A stretch of DNA of 64,000 nt from positions 25,389-89,388 of the forward strand of contig NZ_STGY01000032.1 of assembly GCF_004912275.1 (NCBI RefSeq), written 5' to 3'. Below are positions 55,413-64,000 of the stretch, piece by piece. The translations under genes and the position numbers were made by a program. How positions within the stretch are numbered: the stretch's first letter is position 1; the number at the start of each line of letters is the position of its first letter. Source of the stretch: Glycomyces buryatensis (GTDB lineage Bacteria > Actinomycetota > Actinomycetes > Mycobacteriales > Micromonosporaceae). The notes beneath the pieces are model-generated. The model searched no databases. It was not told the DNA's origin and saw nothing but the letters and a program-made list of their open reading frames with translations.

Positions 55413-55901
55413 CTAGCGAGTTATGAAGCCCGGCATGGCGCCGTCTTCGAGGTATCGAGAAGAGTTCGCTTGCGCTGCTTGGGCAATGCGCCGTGCCAGC
55501 CGTGGCGGAGTTCGTTCCTCGATCTGGGGTAGGGAGTAGTACCCGAAGGAGGAGACTTCGACTTCGCGAAGCTTGATGGCAGCTTCCTCGTCCGAGCTGA
55601 GTTGCCCGCCGTCGAAGATGAAGAGGATCTTCTCGCCCTCGTTCGCGGCAGGTGCCCAGTCAACTGCCAGAAGGCCGCCCAGCTCGATGTCAATGCCGAG
55701 TTCTTCGCGGACTTCCCGCAGGCACGCCGCGACCGGATACTCTCCGATCTCGATGTAGCCGCCGGGGAGTTCCAGAGAGTCCTTGTAGGTGGGCTGGACC
55801 ATGAGGATGTCGCCTGTTTCGTTTCGGATGAGTGCCGCAGAGGCGGCGAACGCGCGGGCGCGTCGTTCCGGGGAGTCCTGGTCGGTCTGGGTCTGGTCCA
55901 T
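55413..55901 (-). CDS. NUDIX hydrolase
   Basis: A 162-residue Nudix protein with the box GGYIEIGEYPVAACLREVRE followed by ELGI (about residues 47-70). The short length matches MutT-like or nucleoside-diphosphate hydrolases. The ATG at 55901 lies 21 bases after the XRE regulator, so the two are co-transcribed. The same regulator-NUDIX pairing occurs in the ssrA element. Confidence 0.9.
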   Translation of the reverse strand: MDQTQTDQDSPERRARAFAASAALIRNETGDILMVQPTYKDSLELPGGYIEIGEYPVAACLREVREELGIDIELGGLLAVDWAPAANEGEKILFIFDGGQLSSDEEAAIKLREVEVSSFGYYSLPQIEERTPPRLARRIAQAAQANSSRYLEDGAMPGFITR

Positions 55902-55922
55902 CGGTGCTCCCCGGTGCCTGGT

Positions 55923-57119
55923 CTAGTCGGATTCGATCCGCATCCGTTCCGCCAAGGACGATACTGCCTCGCGGTGTCGGGGCTGTTCGAGCCATGAGGC
56001 GACCAGTTGTCGGCTGAGACGATGGTTGCGCACTTGCTCGGCGGCCATTGCTTCGGCGTCGAGGAGCGCTCCTGCGGCTTCATCGATCTGGCCGAGCATC
56101 GTGTGCGCACGGGCCACTTCGATCGCGTGGCGTGCCTGGCGTTCGCTCGGCAGCGATCGGGCGTCAATCGATGGAGCGAAGTCGATGGCGTTCCGCAGGC
56201 GCCCGAGTTCGATATCCGCGACGACCCGGTGGATGGCGACGTTCGAGGGTCCGAATGCCGTCCACAGGCAGTTGGCATCCCGACCGAGTCGAGCCGCCGC
56301 CTCGTCGGCGGCGTCCAGGGAAGCGAGCGCGCGCCGGGCGTCGCCTTCCTGCGCGGCGGCGACCGCACCCACCAGGTGCAGCGTGCCCAGGATGGACACG
56401 GAGTTTGGAGACTCGAGGACGTGCGCCGACGCGAGCTCGCGGATGGTCTCCTCGACAAGCTCAGCAGCTACAGAAGGGAGGCCGAAGGCCAGCAGCGCGT
56501 GCGCCTTGCTGCGCCTAATCGAGCTGGCGACAATCAAGTTCTCACCGCGTTCTGCCGCCGCGATCCCGTGATCGAGCGCGCCCATTGCGGGATCTCGGTG
56601 ACCGAGCTTTGTGAGCGTCGTAGCCGAGAGCTGATAGGCGAACGCCAAGGCGTTCTCACAGCGCCGCCGATCCGCTGTAGGCCCACTGAGAAGTTGGGAC
56701 TGCAACTGCGAGAGCAGGCCCGGCATCCGGTCGATGATGGGCTGGTAGCGCGAGTCCTGGTAGCAGCTCCACAGCCGGGACACCTCGACCTCCAAACTCC
56801 CTAGCGAGTTCGGGGTCATCGCCGTGGCGAGCAAGGGAATACCTGCCAAGAACGTCCGTCGTCGCATGTCACCGTCCCCCTTGGTGCGGGACTCTAGTGA
56901 AGGAGTGTGCTTCGCCTCGTCGTCTGCCAACAATTCGGTCAGGGTCTCGGGACTCACTTTGAGTTCCCTGGCGAGTCTCCGGCGCAGCAGCGGCTGCGGC
57001 GAGGTCGAGCCACTCTCCCATCGGCGCACCGTAGTAGTCTCCGCGCCGATGGCTCTCGCCAGTGATTCCTGGGAGTACCCGAGTTCTTCCCTGCGTTCCC
57101 GCAGTTTTCGCCGAGCCAT
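55923..57119 (-). CDS. XRE-family regulator with TPR-like C-terminus
   Basis: A 398-residue regulator. The HTH (residues 1-60) has LRERREELGYSQESLARAIG and TTTVRRWESGSTSPQP. A linker and helical repeats (about residues 110-395) follow, with conserved Trp-Ala-rich helices such as CLWTAFGPSNVAIHRVVADI. The ATG at 57119 opens MARRKLRE. It sits upstream of the NUDIX gene and probably controls the decarboxylase-argS operon. Confidence 0.9.
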   Translation of the reverse strand: MARRKLRERREELGYSQESLARAIGAETTTVRRWESGSTSPQPLLRRRLARELKVSPETLTELLADDEAKHTPSLESRTKGDGDMRRRTFLAGIPLLATAMTPNSLGSLEVEVSRLWSCYQDSRYQPIIDRMPGLLSQLQSQLLSGPTADRRRCENALAFAYQLSATTLTKLGHRDPAMGALDHGIAAAERGENLIVASSIRRSKAHALLAFGLPSVAAELVEETIRELASAHVLESPNSVSILGTLHLVGAVAAAQEGDARRALASLDAADEAAARLGRDANCLWTAFGPSNVAIHRVVADIELGRLRNAIDFAPSIDARSLPSERQARHAIEVARAHTMLGQIDEAAGALLDAEAMAAEQVRNHRLSRQLVASWLEQPRHREAVSSLAERMRIESD

Positions 57120-57308
57120 TACCCCTACCTCCAGGGGATGCGGTGACGTTCGGTGGTAGTCGTCTCACGGTAGCGCAAACTCCTCCAGGCGGGAACAACC
57201 GTCCCTGAGCAAGATCGATCAACTCAGACTGCGCCCCAAGGGGAACATGCGGCGGCCGAGTTTCGCGAGCGCATGCACAGCGCAGAAACCGGGCATCAAC
57301 GACCCGCG

Positions 57309-58176
57309 CTACGAATGAAATTGAGCCTTGAGCGCGGCAACGTATCCCTCCCGGTCGCCGCGCCAGACCGCTAGGGCGAGGTCGAGGCGCATTCTGAAGT
57401 CGTCGGCGGCGACGGCTCCGTAGCCGATGCCGGAGGTGCGCTGGCGATTGGAGACCTGGAGCGCGGTCCACGCGCTGTCGTAGGAGTGCTCGAAGCCCAC
57501 GAGCTTGTCGAACCGCCACTCCCTGGTGGCTTTGGTGCCGCGGAAGACGATCCGCTCGGCGCTCATCATGGCCGTGCCGGTGTCGATCGGGGTCGGCTGG
57601 GTGGGTCCGGGCGTGTAGCTGCCGCTGCTGCCCAACGCGGACGCGGACGCCTTTGGTGATCGGGACCGAGATTCCGGCGGAAGTCCCGGTGTACCTACCC
57701 GGAGTTGCGCGCGGTTCGATCAGCGCAACGTTCTCGACCACGAGGAAAGGCCGCTCACCGGGCTTCAGAACGAACCCGGAGGCGTCGGTGGGGTCGCCAC
57801 CTTCGAAGGTCTCGGCGGCGGTGATCCACTCGGCGAGCTGCCGCTGGTCGCCCGCAGCGATTACCTGGAGCAGCCAGGCGTGGATCTGATCGAACTCCTC
57901 GCGCTGGCCGTAGCGCAAGACCATGGTGTGGGGCTCGTTCGGTTCCGGCTTGGCCGGGACGACGCCGCGTTCGTTGATCTGGAACAGTCCGTTGGTCGTG
58001 CGGTTCGCGTTCCGGTAGTCCACACCGACGATGTCGGCGAGGTTGACGGTGACGTCCTTGGAACCAGCGATCTTCATCATCCGGCTCTTGCGCAGTTCGA
58101 TCCGGTCGGACTCGATGACCATCGAAGTTCCTCCGCAGCCCTTGACCACCCGCGCCTTGCCGGTGCCGCCGCCCAT
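57309..58176 (-). pseudogene. Frameshifted actinobacterial protein
   Basis: The first part (58176 to about 57640) starts MGGGTGKARVVKGC, contains MVIESDRIELRKSRMMKIAG and LVVENVALIEPRATPG, and ends in a wrong frame. The second part (57635-57309) continues in another frame: PTPIDTGTAMMSAERIVFRG and ATREWRFDKLVGF. Together they match one actinobacterial protein with a PTPIDTG-type domain. A one-base change near 57640, in tandem GCGTCC repeats, breaks the frame. It is most likely a pseudogene, though a sequencing slip or programmed shift is possible. Function is unknown. Confidence 0.7.
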
Positions 58177-58681
58177 CGTTCCCCAGCCTTCGTCGTGGTT
58201 GCCCGAAACCTCGCAGCGAACCTAACCCGATCCGGCGTTTCGGGCGACCGCAAACGTCGGAATCGGACTCGCCCGGGCGACGGGAGGAAGCGTCCCGGAC
58301 ATCCGGCAGAGATCTGAGAATGAACAGCCGGACACGCAGGGAACGCTCGACTGAACACGCCGATGAGATCAATTCAAGCTGGTGTCAACCGAGCGCCAAG
58401 AAGCAATCTCACAGATCAATTGGCACTACCGATTACCCATAGGCATTACGTGACTATGAACAGCAGAATTAGCCAGAAAATGACACACAAAAATTATAAA
58501 ATTATGCTATCTACCAGCAATAATACCATTATTATAGCTGATCGAGAAGAAGGGCAGACACATCTTGCACTCTGCGAGTGCGGGATGTACTGTTGCCGAT
58601 CCGGCCGCTTCCCTCGCGGCATTGTTGACATTTTCTGTCAACTATTTCCCTCCTCTGGCTTGGTGGTGTTCGCTGCTTTCG
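58177..58681. other. AT-rich gap upstream of the relaxase, possible oriT
   Basis: About 500 bases without a gene. Positions 58440-58550 are strikingly A+T-rich for this DNA. They contain AATAATACCATTATT (58519-58533), a perfect 6-3-6 inverted repeat. A short repeat next to an AT-rich stretch just before a MobF gene is what a transfer origin looks like. No nick-site consensus could be identified. Confidence 0.45.
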
Positions 58682-61600
58682 TTGAAGAAGATCTACGCCG
58701 GTTCGGGCTACCTGTATCTGACCGAGTCGGTCGCGGCCGGGGACACGCCGCGGGTGTTCGCGACGGAGGCGGACGCGGTCGCGTACTACAACGCGCGCGG
58801 GAACCCGCCGGGGATCTGGCTCGGGTCCGGGCTCGACGGCCTCGACCTGAAGATGGGCGACAAGGTCGCCGAGGAGCAGATGCGGTTCCTGTTCGGCGAA
58901 GGGATGCGTCCGGACGCGCAGCGGGTCATGGACTCATACGTTGCCGCCAACACTCACCGGGTGCGCAAGCCCGGTGATGCGGAGCGGATCGTCGAGGAGG
59001 CGGTGCGCGCCGCGCGACTCGGGCGGGCGTTCCCGAAATACCAGCAGGGGACGCTCGACTACACCGAGCGGTTCAACCGGCAGGTCGACAAGATCCTCAT
59101 CGAGCAGGGCCGGGAGCCGACCCCGGCCGAGCTGCGCGAGGCCCGCAAAGTCGCGGCGCAGAAGAGCAAGCAGGCCGTGGCCGGGTACGACCTGGTGTTC
59201 GCACCGGTGAAGTCCGCGTCGATGCTGTGGGCGCTCCACGACTCGCAGGCGGTCCGGGCGCAGGTCAAGTGGGCGCACGACGCCGCCGTCGCCGAGGCCC
59301 TGAAGTACCTGGAGGAGCACGCCGCGTTCACCCGAGTCGGGGCCGGCGGCCCTGCCCAAGTCGACACCCGCGGCCTGGTCGCAGTCTCGTTCGATCACTT
59401 CGACAACCGCAACGGCGAACCACACCTTCACACCCATCTCGCGGTCGCGAACCGGGTGCAGGCCGCCGGGGACGGGAAGTGGCGGACCATCGACGGGCGG
59501 CCGCTGCACTTCATCACAGTGACCGCCGGGGCCGTCTATGACTCTGCGTTCCGCGCCGAGCTGAGGAAGCGGCTCGGGGTCGAGTGGCGGATGCGCACCG
59601 ATACGAAGGCGAGCAAGGAACCAGTGTGGGAGGTCGCCGGGGTCAAGGACGAGTGGATCAAATCCTTCGCCTCCCGCCGTGAGGGCATCATCGAGCGCTA
59701 CAACGAACTGGCCACCGACTACCGCACCGCACACGGCCGCACACCCGACAAGGCCACGGAGCGGCAGCTCGCGCGGACGGCGAACCTCGACACGAGGAAC
59801 GTCAAGGGCACCGCGAAGTCGTTGGGCGAGCTGAACGCCGTCTGGCGGGACCAGTTCACCGACCGATTCGGCGCCGACGCTTTGGAGGGATTCCAGAAAG
59901 TCGTAGGCAAACCCCGCTCGACCTCGACACCCGTGTCGGGGCTCGACCTCCCGGCACTGGCCGAGGAGGTGACCGCTCGGGTGTCGGAGTACCGGGCGAC
60001 CTGGAACCGGTGGAACATCGATGCCGCAACCCACCGCACCCTCGCCGAGCGCGGCATCATCCTCACCGACCACGCCCAGCGGACCGCGCTGGTCGGACAG
60101 ATCACCAACACGGCATTGGGCGAGAGCATCAGCCTCGAAGCCCCGGCCGTCGTGCCCGAACCGGCCGTGCTGCGCCGCAAGGACGGCGTCTCGGTCTTCA
60201 CCCCGCACGGCGCGACCCGCTACACCTCCGAGCAGATCCTCAACGCCGAGAACGACCTCGTCCAGGCCGCCACCATCCCCGGCGTTATCGATGCCGTACC
60301 CACCGACCGAGCGAAGGCGGCGCTCAACGACTTCGAGCAGCGCGAGAATCGCAACCTCGACGCCGGGCAGCGGAAACTCGTGGAGTCCTTCGCGACCGAT
60401 ACGCGGCAGACGGTCGCGGGGATCGGCCCGGCCGGAACCGGGAAGACCACCGCCATGCGCGCCCTCGCCCACGTCGTCGAAGCGGACGGCCGCCGCCTGG
60501 TCCCACTCGCGTCCTCCGGAGCCGCTGCCGCGGTCCTCGCCGCCGAACTCGGCCTCCCCGCCGAGAACGTCCACAAGTTCGTCCACGAACACATCAAAGG
60601 CAAGCGGGCACCCGACCTCTACCAGGACGCCCCCGTGCCAGCCGCATTCGAACAGTTCCGAATCCGGCCAGGAGATGTAGTTCTGGTGGACGAGGCCGGC
60701 ATGACCGGTACCCTCAACCTCGACCGGCTCCGCCAGATCACCGACCACCACGGCGCGGCCCTTCGCCTACTCGGCGACCACTACCAGTTCTCCGCCGTCG
60801 AATCCGGCGGCGCCCTCCGCCTAATCGCCGCCGAAACCCCCACGGTGGTCCTGGACGAAGTCCACCGCTTCCACGACCCCGCCGAAGCCGAAGCGTCCCT
60901 GAGTCTCCGCGAAGGCGACAACGCCTCCATCGACTTCTACGCCGCCAATGGCCGTCTCCACGCTGGGGACACAGACAACCTCAGGGAACGGGTCTACCAG
61001 GCGTGGCTGTCCGACACCCGCGATGGCAAGGTTTCGTTGATGATCGCCGGAACCAACAACGAGGTCACCGCACTCTCAGCACGCGCCCGAGAAGACCTCG
61101 TCCGGTCCGGGAACGTCGCGTCTGACGGGGTCTCCCTCTACGACGGGAACCGGGCCGGGACCGGCGATTTGATCGTCACCCGCACTCCGCGGCGCGATCT
61201 CGCCTGCCAGGGCGGCCAGTTCGTCAAGAACGGCGGCACCTGGCTGGTGGAATCCCGCTACGGTGACGACGCGTTGGCCGTCCGCAATACCGACCACGGC
61301 GGACGCCTGGTGCTTCCCGCCGCGTACGTCGCCGAGTCCGTCGAACTCGCGTATGCGGTGACAGGACACCGATCCCAGGGCCGCACCGTCGACACCACCC
61401 ATACCCTCATCGACCCCGACCTGTGCGGAAGAGAAGGCGTCTACGTCCCCGCCACCAGAGGCCGCGACGCCAACCACCTCTACTTCACCGTCGAAGTCCC
61501 CGAGGACCAGCCGCTCACCCCCGAGCGGGAGCAGTCCGAAGCCCAAGCCGCATTCGTGCGCGTCCTCGACCGCGACGACGCCGAACACTCCGCAACCGAA

Positions 61601-62239
61601 ACCTTGCGCGACAACCTCGCCCGCGCTGGAACCATCGCCGACCTCGCCGAAAAACTCGCCTACACCGAAGAACTCCGCACCGCCCGCAGGCACGACAACG
61701 CCCCGGCAGACGACGGGGTCCTAAACCTCGCCCCGTGGATCGCCGCCGCACCCACCGGCGACGACCCGAAACCCGACAGCCTCGCCGGATACTGCAGCGC
61801 CCTCGCCGACGCCATCGCCGATCGCGCCCGCGAACTCGCCCAAGCAGCAGTGACCGAGCGACCCCACTGGATGGCCTACCTCGGAGAAGAACCCACCGAC
61901 CCGACCGCCAAAGAGATGTGGCACGAACGCGTCGCCATCATCTGCGCCGCAACCGACCACACCAGCCACGACCAGAACAACCCCTGGGAGTGGACTCCGA
62001 AGACCCCCGACGAGCGCCGCAACCTCGACATCGCCTCGGCCGCCGCCCACCAAGCCCACGACCTCACCACCGGTGCCCGCACACCCGACCAGATCCCCTA
62101 CCCCGAAACCGAAGTTCACCAACAACAGCAGACGCGGCAAAGCCAGCAGCAAGACGGATACGACCACTACGGAACCGCCTCGATCTACGCGCCGATGCAG
62201 CCCGGAATTCAAGATCCCACCGGTCCCCGACCCGCGTAG
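58682..62239 (+). CDS. MobF-family conjugative relaxase/helicase
   Basis: An 1185-residue TrwC/TraA-type protein. The N-terminal relaxase has Tyr35-Tyr36 in AVAYYNARGNPPG and the metal-binding HLHTH (His248, 250, 252) in NGEPHLHTHLAVANRVQ. The C-terminal half is a RecD-like helicase: Walker A GPAGTGKTTAM (about residue 583), Walker B VVLVDEAGMTG (about 665) and the late motif VTGHRSQGRTVDT (about 893). A Gln-rich tail ends it. It nicks oriT and unwinds the transferred strand. No ATG is available; the TTG at 58682 gives the start MKKIYAGSGYLYL. No coupling protein is seen in the window. Confidence 0.93.
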   Translation: MKKIYAGSGYLYLTESVAAGDTPRVFATEADAVAYYNARGNPPGIWLGSGLDGLDLKMGDKVAEEQMRFLFGEGMRPDAQRVMDSYVAANTHRVRKPGDAERIVEEAVRAARLGRAFPKYQQGTLDYTERFNRQVDKILIEQGREPTPAELREARKVAAQKSKQAVAGYDLVFAPVKSASMLWALHDSQAVRAQVKWAHDAAVAEALKYLEEHAAFTRVGAGGPAQVDTRGLVAVSFDHFDNRNGEPHLHTHLAVANRVQAAGDGKWRTIDGRPLHFITVTAGAVYDSAFRAELRKRLGVEWRMRTDTKASKEPVWEVAGVKDEWIKSFASRREGIIERYNELATDYRTAHGRTPDKATERQLARTANLDTRNVKGTAKSLGELNAVWRDQFTDRFGADALEGFQKVVGKPRSTSTPVSGLDLPALAEEVTARVSEYRATWNRWNIDAATHRTLAERGIILTDHAQRTALVGQITNTALGESISLEAPAVVPEPAVLRRKDGVSVFTPHGATRYTSEQILNAENDLVQAATIPGVIDAVPTDRAKAALNDFEQRENRNLDAGQRKLVESFATDTRQTVAGIGPAGTGKTTAMRALAHVVEADGRRLVPLASSGAAAAVLAAELGLPAENVHKFVHEHIKGKRAPDLYQDAPVPAAFEQFRIRPGDVVLVDEAGMTGTLNLDRLRQITDHHGAALRLLGDHYQFSAVESGGALRLIAAETPTVVLDEVHRFHDPAEAEASLSLREGDNASIDFYAANGRLHAGDTDNLRERVYQAWLSDTRDGKVSLMIAGTNNEVTALSARAREDLVRSGNVASDGVSLYDGNRAGTGDLIVTRTPRRDLACQGGQFVKNGGTWLVESRYGDDALAVRNTDHGGRLVLPAAYVAESVELAYAVTGHRSQGRTVDTTHTLIDPDLCGREGVYVPATRGRDANHLYFTVEVPEDQPLTPEREQSEAQAAFVRVLDRDDAEHSATETLRDNLARAGTIADLAEKLAYTEELRTARRHDNAPADDGVLNLAPWIAAAPTGDDPKPDSLAGYCSALADAIADRARELAQAAVTERPHWMAYLGEEPTDPTAKEMWHERVAIICAATDHTSHDQNNPWEWTPKTPDERRNLDIASAAAHQAHDLTTGARTPDQIPYPETEVHQQQQTRQSQQQDGYDHYGTASIYAPMQPGIQDPTGPRPA

Positions 62240-62406
62240 CCAGCCCGCGGGGGCGCGGACCGGTCCGCGCCCCTCCCGACTGCGATCCGAGCAACATCCA
62301 CAAACCAGGGCAAATCAGATTTTAATTCACTGACGACCCATTAACGTCTTGTCCGAGAGAACAAGGCCCCAATGAACATGAATTACTTCTTGTACTACAG
62401 TTAAGA

Positions 62407-62426
62407 TGTTGTTGCCTGAAACAACA
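62407..62426. promoter_or_regulatory. Inverted repeat upstream of the DGQHR gene
   Basis: TGTTGTT and AACAACA flank six bases, 30 bases before the start codon and overlapping TAAGAT (62402-62407), a possible -10 box. It may be an operator or leader hairpin. Confidence 0.5.
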
Positions 62427-62455
62427 CTCAAAGATCCGTTACAAGGAGGTAATTC

Positions 62456-63688
62456 GTGATCGAAGTCGACGCAAGCAGGATCAGCGGGCCGCGGCGAGAG
62501 AGCACCTTCGTCGCGCAGCGCTCGAATCAAGGGGGCCGAATCGTTTACACGATCCGCATCCCCCTGACCAGCCTGGACGTAATCCTGCCTCTCCCAGACC
62601 CGGACCAGCCCGACCCGGATAACCGCAAGGTGGACAGTAGACACGCCAAGGCGTTCGGGGATTACATCCGGCATCAAGCGGAGTGGGTCGCACCGACACT
62701 GCTGGCGCGGGACAACGGCGGATGCATGTTCGCAGAGATCCCCGGAACAGAAGGCACGATCGGCTACCTAACGATCCCGTGGGCGGTGGGTGCGCTGTCG
62801 CCCCTGTCGACGGTCGATGGGCAGCACCGCATTCTAGGGGTGCATGAGAGCATCAGGCAGATCGGCGAAGAGATCAGGAAGATCGAGCGCGAAATTGCCC
62901 GAACGACCAAGGCCACCAAGGCCGAGCAGCTCCAAGCGTCGAAGGAAAAGCTCACCGCGCAGCTCAAGCGGCTGGAGTCGGAATCCGTGGGCGTGGACAT
63001 CTATGTCGAGCCCGACAACATCCTGGCCCGACAGATGTTCGTCGACGTCGCCGACAACGCGAAGGGGATCTCAAGCGCCCTGAAGGCTCGATTTGACAGC
63101 AGCAAGGTTGCGAACCGCATTCTTGACCGCGTCATCGGCCACGCACTGCTCAAAGGCAAAGTGGACCTGGAGCAGGACCGCATGACGGCCAAGAACCCAA
63201 ACCTCATGGGTGCCAAGCATGTCGCCGACCTTACTCGGGGCGTCGCTGTTGGCGTCGCAGGAAGGATCGGCAGGCAGCGTGAGCGAGAACTGGCTGACGA
63301 AGTCCTGGTGGAGATGATTCACCACTTCCTCGATTGTCTCGCTGACGGATTCAGGGATCTCGCCGCAGTCGCAGAAGGCACTCTGAAACCGATCGAGCTT
63401 CGGTCACAGTCGCTCCTCGGCTCGATTGGGGTGCTGCGCGTCATGGCCGGCGTCTACCACGAGCTCCGCGAGAATCAGGATGCTACTGATGAGGACATCA
63501 CTGCGTTCTTCACCAGGCTCGACCCTCACATGAACGCGCCGGTGTCTGACTCCAGCATCTGGCGTCAGACCGATGCCAAACAGGACTTCGAGTTCAACGC
63601 GTCTGCCCCAGTAATGCGTACTCAGAACCTTCAGCACCTTGTGCAGGTCATTACTGAGTGGTACGGCAACCCTCCCGCAGACCTCTAA
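62456..63688 (+). CDS. DGQHR-domain protein (DndB-like)
   Basis: A 410-residue protein with the motif LSTVDGQHRILGV (about residues 117-129) of the DGQHR family, which includes DndB of DNA phosphorothioation. A long coiled coil (EIRKIEREIARTTKATKAEQ, about 140-180) follows, then FVDVADNAKGISSALKARFD, also conserved. DndB regulates and tunes sulfur modification in other systems; no dndA, C, D or E gene is visible here, so this may be a solitary relative with its own role. The GTG at 62456 follows AAGGAGGT at ideal spacing. Confidence 0.8.
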   Translation: MIEVDASRISGPRRESTFVAQRSNQGGRIVYTIRIPLTSLDVILPLPDPDQPDPDNRKVDSRHAKAFGDYIRHQAEWVAPTLLARDNGGCMFAEIPGTEGTIGYLTIPWAVGALSPLSTVDGQHRILGVHESIRQIGEEIRKIEREIARTTKATKAEQLQASKEKLTAQLKRLESESVGVDIYVEPDNILARQMFVDVADNAKGISSALKARFDSSKVANRILDRVIGHALLKGKVDLEQDRMTAKNPNLMGAKHVADLTRGVAVGVAGRIGRQRERELADEVLVEMIHHFLDCLADGFRDLAAVAEGTLKPIELRSQSLLGSIGVLRVMAGVYHELRENQDATDEDITAFFTRLDPHMNAPVSDSSIWRQTDAKQDFEFNASAPVMRTQNLQHLVQVITEWYGNPPADL

Positions 63689-63703
63689 TCGCGTCGCACC
63701 GTT

Positions 63704-63731
63704 GAAGGGGCCGGGTAATCCCGGTCCCTTC
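63704..63731 (+). terminator. Terminator after the DGQHR gene
   Basis: GAAGGGGCCGGG and CCCGGTCCCTTC pair around TAAT with one G-T pair. Confidence 0.7.
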
Positions 63732-64000
63732 GCATCAAACCGTTGGGATTTCAATTTCAGCAGCAGAACACTTCAGACACGAATTCCAAGTTTGATCCAG
63801 AATCGTTTAGCTGTATTCGACAGAAACCGATCTCACCAAACGACCAACACCTTTGACAACACTCACCGCCCACCCCTCCGGCACTCGATGATTCTCCGAT
63901 ATCGAGAACTCTGCTTCATCTTCGCTTAGCACCTCAGCGAGGAAGTCCGCCAATCCATCAGTGAGGTTCTTCCATCTCGGTTAGCGATCGAAATTGTTCG
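63732..64000. other. Right-edge non-coding sequence
   Basis: About 270 bases, richer in A+T. I see no start with a ribosome site or RNA gene here. Confidence 0.4.

Larger units (their letters stand above)
45311..64000. mobile_element. Second integrative element or genomic island (right end outside the window)
   Basis: Directly after tRNA-Glu the gene content turns accessory: an excisionase, nuclease-like and methylase genes, an argS copy, a MobF relaxase and a DndB-like protein. No integrase lies between the excisionase and the tRNA, where it would be expected, and no second copy of the tRNA 3' end was found before the right edge. It may be a degraded integrative and conjugative element, or a composite island. 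Confidence 0.65.

Noticed and set aside
58363..58977. 204-codon frame over the AT-rich gap
   Set aside because: It overlaps the relaxase in another frame and has no family resemblance or ribosome site.

Overview
The window is high-GC DNA from an actinomycete. Supporting signs are a mycothiol-conjugate amidase (mca), the ftsE-ftsX-peptidase-smpB-ssrA order, several leaderless starts, a PASTA-less Ser/Thr kinase paired with a PP2C phosphatase, and tRNA-Glu(CTC). Gene content fits a Glycomyces/Micromonospora-like lineage, but the genus cannot be fixed from this sequence.

Layout. Positions 1-17.75 kb are chromosomal backbone: a truncated sugar-binding lipoprotein, a transmembrane pseudokinase, ung, ilvA, an ABC ATPase, greA, mca, yqgE, an arsR-SRPBCC-reductase operon, a GH43-like enzyme, and a VOC protein divergent from a WYL regulator across a palindromic operator. 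Positions 17.85-30.30 kb are a 12.4-kb integrative element inserted at the 3' end of ssrA (tmRNA, 30291-30660, minus). Positions 30.3-45.3 kb are backbone again: ssrA, smpB, an M23 peptidase, ftsX, ftsE, prfB, padR, kinase/phosphatase, tetR, ppx, DUF501, a divIC-like gene, eno and tRNA-Glu. From 45.31 kb to the right edge lies a second, incomplete element next to tRNA-Glu. It carries an excisionase but no visible integrase, a Dam methylase/ParB-like pair, a nuclease-like pair, an argS-decarboxylase-methyltransferase operon, a MobF relaxase and a DGQHR (DndB-like) protein.

The most striking system is the ssrA element. Its large serine recombinase gene (28643-30424) appears to be split by its own integration. 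A 9-bp direct repeat GTGGAGCTG lies at both ends (17851-17859 and 30290-30298) in the same codon phase. Joining the ends in a circle would fuse the recombinase in frame to a 103-residue helix-turn-helix tail now stranded at the left end. In the integrated state that tail is replaced by 41 codons read antisense through tmRNA. Integration also moves ssrA away from its apparent native terminator. A hairpin inside the recombinase coding sequence (30212-30241) is placed to act as a substitute.

Both elements carry an XRE-TPR regulator with a NUDIX hydrolase. The first also has a HEPN/P-loop ATPase pair of lower GC, a defence-module candidate. The second has an argS copy in what looks like a small biosynthetic or resistance operon, where the nucleotidyltransferase is interrupted by an in-frame TAA.
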